Assembly: GCA_023418505.1 (NCBI GenBank)
Contig: JAEZZR010000009.1
Location: 1-53,355, forward strand
Origin: Actinomycetes bacterium
Lineage (GTDB): Bacteria > Actinomycetota > Actinomycetes > Mycobacteriales > Mycobacteriaceae
Reading direction: 5' to 3'
Length of the DNA stretch: 53,355 nt
Part shown: piece after piece, positions 49,669 to 53,355 of the stretch
How the letters are laid out: every line of letters begins with the position of its first letter
Numbering within the stretch: position 1 is the stretch's first letter
The notes under the pieces: model-generated
Seen by the model: only the letters and a program-made list of their open reading frames with translations
Told to the model about the DNA's origin: nothing
Database searches by the model: none
Translations under genes and position numbers: made by a program

Positions 49669-50484
49669 ATGACTACCGAAACAAGTCAGCCAGCAAACCA
49701 GCAACCAACAAACCAAGAGTACGAAACCATCAAGGTCTCCGTTGACGGCCGCGTTGCCACCATCGAGCTCAACCGCCCGAAGGCACTCAACGCGCTGAAC
49801 ACCACCGTGATGCGCGAGCTCGTCGGCGCTGCGGAAGCCTTCGATGCCGATCGTGGCATCGGAGCTATCGTCATCATCGGCTCCGAGAAGGCCTTCGCTG
49901 CAGGTGCAGATATTAAAGAGATGCAGCAGATGTCTCACCCAGATATCTACCTCGAAGATCCGTTCGCACTATGGGATCGCCTGGGCAAGTTGCGCACGCC
50001 ACTGATTTCGGCGGTTTCCGGTTACGCATTGGGCGGTGGATGCGAGTTGGCGATGATGGCAGATGTGCTGCTAGCTGCGGAAAACGCGAAGTTCGGCCAG
50101 CCCGAAATTACGCTGGGCATCATCCCCGGTATGGGTGGCACGCAGCGTCTCACCCGCGCAATCGGCAAGTACAAGGCCATGGATCTGATTCTTATCGGAC
50201 GCATGATGGATGCCGAAGAAGCAGAACGCGCCGGCCTCGTTTCTCGTATTTTGCCTGTCGACGGATTTGCAGACGAAGTAGCCAAAATTGCTAACACCAT
50301 TGCCGAGATGCCAACCGTGGCCGCCTACATGGCTACAGAGGCAGTCGATCGAGCTCTCGAAACCACGCTGGATGAAGGGGTGCACTACGAGCGTCGCGCG
50401 TTCTACTCGCTATTTAGCACGGCTGACCGCCAAGAAGGCATGAGCGCATTCGTCGAAAAGCGCAAAGCGGAGTGGGAGCGCTAG
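49669..50484 (+). CDS. Enoyl-CoA hydratase (crotonase family)
   Basis: A 271-residue crotonase-fold enzyme hydrating 2-enoyl-CoA in beta-oxidation. Seen: ELNRPKALNALNTTVMRELV, the oxyanion loop KAFAAGADIKEMQQMS with the first catalytic Glu, GYALGGGCELAMMADVL, and FGQPEITLGIIPGMGGTQRL with the second Glu. This is the EchA8/short-chain enoyl hydratase pattern. Start at ATG 49669, where similarity begins; TACCCT (49656-49661) just upstream would make a leaderless mRNA. Divergent from cysK. The N-terminal Gln/Asn/Thr-rich stretch is not conserved. Confidence 0.9.
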   Translation: MTTETSQPANQQPTNQEYETIKVSVDGRVATIELNRPKALNALNTTVMRELVGAAEAFDADRGIGAIVIIGSEKAFAAGADIKEMQQMSHPDIYLEDPFALWDRLGKLRTPLISAVSGYALGGGCELAMMADVLLAAENAKFGQPEITLGIIPGMGGTQRLTRAIGKYKAMDLILIGRMMDAEEAERAGLVSRILPVDGFADEVAKIANTIAEMPTVAAYMATEAVDRALETTLDEGVHYERRAFYSLFSTADRQEGMSAFVEKRKAEWER

Positions 50485-50549
50485 ACGCACACCTGGAAAG
50501 GTCCCTACTGAAATGGGCGTGTACCTAGAATTGTTCCCACCGTGTGTGC

Positions 50550-50570
50550 GGGGGTAGCTGATCGGGGGTA
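50550..50570. promoter_or_regulatory. Paired GGGGGTA blocks at the ramA promoter (RamA-like)
   Basis: GGGGGTA occurs at 50550-50556 and 50564-50570 (14-base period), directly before TATTAT (50571-50576), a possible -10 box. A CCCCCA...AGGGG pair follows at 50609-50622. RamA of C. glutamicum binds such G4-6 tracts and represses its own gene, so this fits autoregulation. Confidence 0.55.
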
Positions 50571-50657
50571 TATTATGAGTGTCACTAGGTAAATTCTCAG
50601 CTAATTAACCCCCATTTAGGGGCGTTAGCTAATTTGCGCGGGCCAGGAGGAAGCACG

Positions 50658-51491
50658 ATGGACCCCCACCGCACGCTTGACGACGCGGAAGTAATTCGAT
50701 CCTCACTGATTCATCTGCGTGGTGCCACTGGAATACCAGTCACTATGTACGGTGAAGTCACCGATCAGGGGAAGCTGCAATTAACTTACGCCGTGGGGTT
50801 GCGCACTCCGGCTCTGCAGAATTTAGTGATTGAACCGGGCGCGGGCGTTGGGGGTCGAGTGTTAGCTACGCGCCGTCCGGTGGGGGTAAGTGATTACACG
50901 CGTGCGAAGATCATCTCGCACGAATACGATCAGCCAGCTAAAGATGAAGGCCTGCATTCGGTGGTGGCAGTGCCTGTGATCGTCAACCGGAACGTACGCG
51001 GAGTGCTTTATGGAGGAGTGCATTCCGCAGTGCGTTTGGGCGACAAGGTGCTGGAAGAGCTGACCATGACCGCCAGGTGCCTGGAGCAAGACCTGGCTGT
51101 AGTGGAATCCACTCGCACCCTGGATCGCATTCATAGCCGTGGTGGGCGAGTGATGAACGGCAGCGAATGGGAGCAGGTGCGCTCGACGCACTCGCGACTG
51201 CGGATGCTGGCCAACCGTGTGGAAGATCCCGATATCCGCGAAGAACTCGAAGAACTCTGCGAACTGATGCTCACTCCGGTGCGCATGAAGCAGACCACCA
51301 AATTGTCTGCGCGCGAGTTAGATGTGCTGGCGTGCGTGGCGCTGGGGCATACCAATGTGGAAGCTGCCGAAGAGATGGGGATCGGCGCTGAAACAGTGAA
51401 AAGCTACCTACGCTCTGTGATGCGCAAACTAGGAGCACACACTCGTTACGAAGCAGTTAACGCAGCTCGACGAATTGGCGCGTTGCCGTAA
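50658..51491 (+). CDS. ramA: RamA-type LuxR-family regulator
   Basis: A 277-residue transcription factor. The N-terminal GAF-like sensor (about residues 10-160) has YGEVTDQGKLQLTYAVGLRT and GAGVGGRVLATRRPVGVSDY. The C-terminal LuxR helix-turn-helix (about 205-265) reads LSARELDVLACVALGHTNVE then AAEEMGIGAETVKSYL. Gene order near cysK and cysE is that of C. glutamicum ramA, the global regulator of acetate, glycolytic and cell-wall genes. Start at ATG 50658, seven bases after AGGAGG; an in-frame start at 50634 is less good. Probable autoregulatory sites lie at 50550-50570. Confidence 0.9.
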   Translation: MDPHRTLDDAEVIRSSLIHLRGATGIPVTMYGEVTDQGKLQLTYAVGLRTPALQNLVIEPGAGVGGRVLATRRPVGVSDYTRAKIISHEYDQPAKDEGLHSVVAVPVIVNRNVRGVLYGGVHSAVRLGDKVLEELTMTARCLEQDLAVVESTRTLDRIHSRGGRVMNGSEWEQVRSTHSRLRMLANRVEDPDIREELEELCELMLTPVRMKQTTKLSARELDVLACVALGHTNVEAAEEMGIGAETVKSYLRSVMRKLGAHTRYEAVNAARRIGALP

Positions 51492-51557
51492 GACACTGCA
51501 AAGCACTGCCCGTCTGTTGCACACAGGGCACGTTGCTGCGAAGCCGATTGCCGTAGA

Positions 51558-52841
51558 GTGGGCGTCGTGGGAAATGATCGTAACGAACGCTTTTTAGTTA
51601 AAGGTGGAGCGCGACTTCAAGGTCAGGTACGCGTTTCGGGAGCCAAGAATTCTGTATTAAAGCTGATGGGGGCAGCGTTGCTCGCCGAGGGCACAACCAC
51701 ACTGTCTAATTGCCCCGAAATCGACGACGTCCCGCTGATGCAAAAAGTCCTCGAAGGACTGGGCTGCTCCGTGCAACGCGACGGTGCCACCATGCGCATT
51801 ACGGTGCCAGAGCAGATTACGTCGCAAGCTGATTTCGATGCGGTGCGCCAATTCCGCGCTTCCGTATGCGTGTTGGGGCCGTTGACCGCCCGGTGCAAGC
51901 ATGCGCGCGTGGCACTTCCCGGCGGCGACGCCATCGGATCTCGGCCCCTAGACATGCACCAATCCGGCCTGGAGAAGCTCGGCGCAACCACCTACATCCA
52001 CCACGGTTGCGTGGTTTCTGAAGCTGAGCAGCTGCGCGGCGGGCACATCAAACTCGACTTTCCTTCCGTAGGTGCAACAGAGAATATCCTCACCGCCGCA
52101 GTGCTTGCCGACGGGGTAACCACACTGGATAACGCCGCCCGCGAGCCAGAAATCGTTGACCTCTGCGAGATGCTGATCAGTATGGGGGCAAAGATCGAGG
52201 GCGCGGGTTCGAACACCATCACAGTGACCGGCGTGGAAAAACTACACCCTACTGAGCACGAAGTAGTAGGCGATCGAATTATTGCCGGCACCTGGGCTTT
52301 CGCGGCGGTAATGACGCAAGGTGACATTACCGTTGGTGGCATCAACCCACGGCACCTGCATCTACCTCTAGAAAAGTTGAAGAACGCTGGAGCGACGGTG
52401 GAGACCTATAAGTCGGGCTTCCGCGTACGCATGGATCGGCGGCCAGATTCGGTGAATTACCAGACCTTGCCATTCCCTGGATTCCCAACGGATCTGCAGC
52501 CAATGGCAATTGCTTTATCTGCTGTAAGCCAAGGCACCAGTGTATTGACGGAAAACGTTTTCGAATCGCGATTCCGCTTTGTCGACGAGATGATTCGTTT
52601 GGGCACAGACGCCACTATTGATGGCCATCACGTAATGATCCGTGGCAATGAACGATTGAGCTCTGCGCCAGTGTGGTCCTCTGATATTCGTGCCGGGATT
52701 GGATTGGTGCTCGCTGGGTTGTGTGCAGAACCGGGGGATGTGACTGAGGTCCACGATGTGTACCACATCGACCGCGGCTACCCACGAGTAGTGGAAACCC
52801 TGAATGCGCTAGGTGCTGATGTGCAGCGGGTGAGTGGTTAA
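51558..52841 (+). CDS. murA: UDP-N-acetylglucosamine 1-carboxyvinyltransferase
   Basis: A 427-residue enzyme transferring enolpyruvate from PEP to UDP-GlcNAc, the first step of peptidoglycan synthesis. Seen: GQVRVSGAKNSVLKLMGAAL with the Lys-Asn pair and RQFRASVCVLGPLTARCKHA. The active-site loop is ALPGGDAIGSRPLDMH, in which Asp124 takes the place of the Cys (Cys115 in E. coli) that fosfomycin alkylates. MurA with Asp here, as in mycobacteria, is active but insensitive to fosfomycin. Two GTG starts (51558 and 51567) are possible; neither has a clear ribosome site. In related genomes murA lies just before an rRNA operon. Confidence 0.95.
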   Translation: MGVVGNDRNERFLVKGGARLQGQVRVSGAKNSVLKLMGAALLAEGTTTLSNCPEIDDVPLMQKVLEGLGCSVQRDGATMRITVPEQITSQADFDAVRQFRASVCVLGPLTARCKHARVALPGGDAIGSRPLDMHQSGLEKLGATTYIHHGCVVSEAEQLRGGHIKLDFPSVGATENILTAAVLADGVTTLDNAAREPEIVDLCEMLISMGAKIEGAGSNTITVTGVEKLHPTEHEVVGDRIIAGTWAFAAVMTQGDITVGGINPRHLHLPLEKLKNAGATVETYKSGFRVRMDRRPDSVNYQTLPFPGFPTDLQPMAIALSAVSQGTSVLTENVFESRFRFVDEMIRLGTDATIDGHHVMIRGNERLSSAPVWSSDIRAGIGLVLAGLCAEPGDVTEVHDVYHIDRGYPRVVETLNALGADVQRVSG

Positions 52842-53355
52842 GGCGGGGTGTTGCTCAGCGACGCGCTTTGCACCGGGACTCGCTTTGCCCCGGGGCGCGC
52901 TTTGAGTGGCCTTTCCACGCTGTGAACGGTGTGTAGCGGTGTTTATCGCCGTTTAACGTGTAGTTAACCTTGTGTGTTTACCGCCTGTGACCTGCATGTT
53001 TGTGTGACTGTTGCATGCTATGTAGTGTATATCGAGCAAGCGACGCCAACGAGGCGCCGCACAACACAAGGAAAGACATCAGGTGCAAGCCAGGTTGTCC
53101 TTCGAAGCCTAACGGCAAAACATAATTTTCATCGTCTTCTTTGATGGTGAGTCTAGTTTGTTTGGTTGTGGTTGTTGTGTAGCGTGTGTTGGGGTGTGTT
53201 GTGTGATAACTCAATAGCGTACCAAGATGTACTTAGATTACTTTACTTTATTTTCAAACATTGTTTGATGCGTTAATTTTTTTGAAGTACCATTTTTTAC
53301 TTTTTTTGCTAGTTAATTTGTTTAGCTAGGATGTAGAGCTTTCTACAGGTTTTTT
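52842..53355. other. Gene-free end region, probable rRNA operon promoter and leader
   Basis: No protein gene is supported here. After murA come three near-copies of CGCGCTTTG or CTCGCTTTG (about 52860-52905), then a plus strand almost free of A and C around 53155-53205 (G/T-rich), then an AT-rich tail: 53221-53280 has 15 G/C of 60 and 53281-53340 has 17 of 60. TTGTTTGA at 53261-53268 resembles the boxA antitermination element of actinobacterial rRNA leaders, and TAGGAT at 53337-53342 could be a -10 box. Together with the murA neighbour this suggests that a 16S rRNA gene begins just right of the window; no mature rRNA sequence is included. Confidence 0.45.

Noticed and set aside
52978..53214. 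78-codon open frame after murA
   Set aside because: Thr/His-rich product arising from the G/T-rich opposite strand; no ribosome site or family; the region looks like an rRNA leader.

Overview
The window is a stretch of Corynebacterium chromosome (Actinobacteria, moderately high GC). This is inferred from gene content and order. There is a mycothiol synthase, a DUF3073 protein, the htdX-fabG4-fadA2 block shared with mycobacteria, a purS-purQ-purL set next to purF-purM with a sterol-carrier-like gene between, a RamA-type LuxR regulator beside cysK-cysE, and a MurA with Asp in place of the catalytic Cys. No plasmid, phage, transposase or CRISPR array is visible. I cannot name the species.

Layout. 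Bases 1-370: a very GC-rich remnant of an RmlC-like dTDP-sugar epimerase. 281-2531: a divergent TetR regulator and 14-TM drug exporter with a palindromic operator between them. 2682-8132: a BCCT compatible-solute transporter, then a leftward run of isochorismatase-like hydrolase, orphan membrane protein, siderophore-interacting flavoprotein and trehalose-phosphatase. 8202-12849: purB, a secreted Cu/Zn superoxide dismutase and metE with a long leader. 13305-17037: fadA2, fabG4 and htdX (leftward, fatty-acyl metabolism). 17270-28224: the purine cluster purC, ptrB, purS, purQ, purL, (thioesterase), SCP-like, purF, purM. 28383-33743: small housekeeping genes (DUF3073, ygfZ, pabC, nitrobindin-like, lmeA, mshD). 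33918-38566: pstSCAB and convergent phoU behind a Pho-box-like repeat. 38733-45050: dusB, tRNA-Lys, a sugar porter, a long-chain acyl-CoA ligase and a second siderophore-interacting protein. 45189-45874: tRNA-Glu, Asp, Asp, Phe. 45928-47406: a low-GC patch with a small membrane protein and a lipoprotein. 47574-52841: GNAT protein, cysE, cysK, enoyl-CoA hydratase, ramA and murA. 52842-53355: no gene; an AT-rich end that looks like the leader of an rRNA operon starting just beyond the window.

How it works together. Most of IMP synthesis is encoded in one rightward cluster, with purB separate. Sulfur assimilation is tied together by near-identical TAGAC-N6-GTCTA-type (McbR-like) palindromes before metE and cysK-cysE. 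Phosphate uptake (pstSCAB, phoU) has its own 11-nt-period direct repeat. Carbon control is represented by ramA, whose own promoter carries paired GGGGGTA blocks. Envelope functions (murA, lmeA, otsB, fadD, the htdX-fabG4-fadA2 set) are scattered between. The window is mainly conserved core genome. The most unusual parts are the RmlC remnant at the left edge, an uncharacterised 433-residue membrane protein, the metE leader with a possible upstream open frame, and the duplicated tRNA-Asp next to the low-GC patch. I did not find a convincing new multi-gene system.
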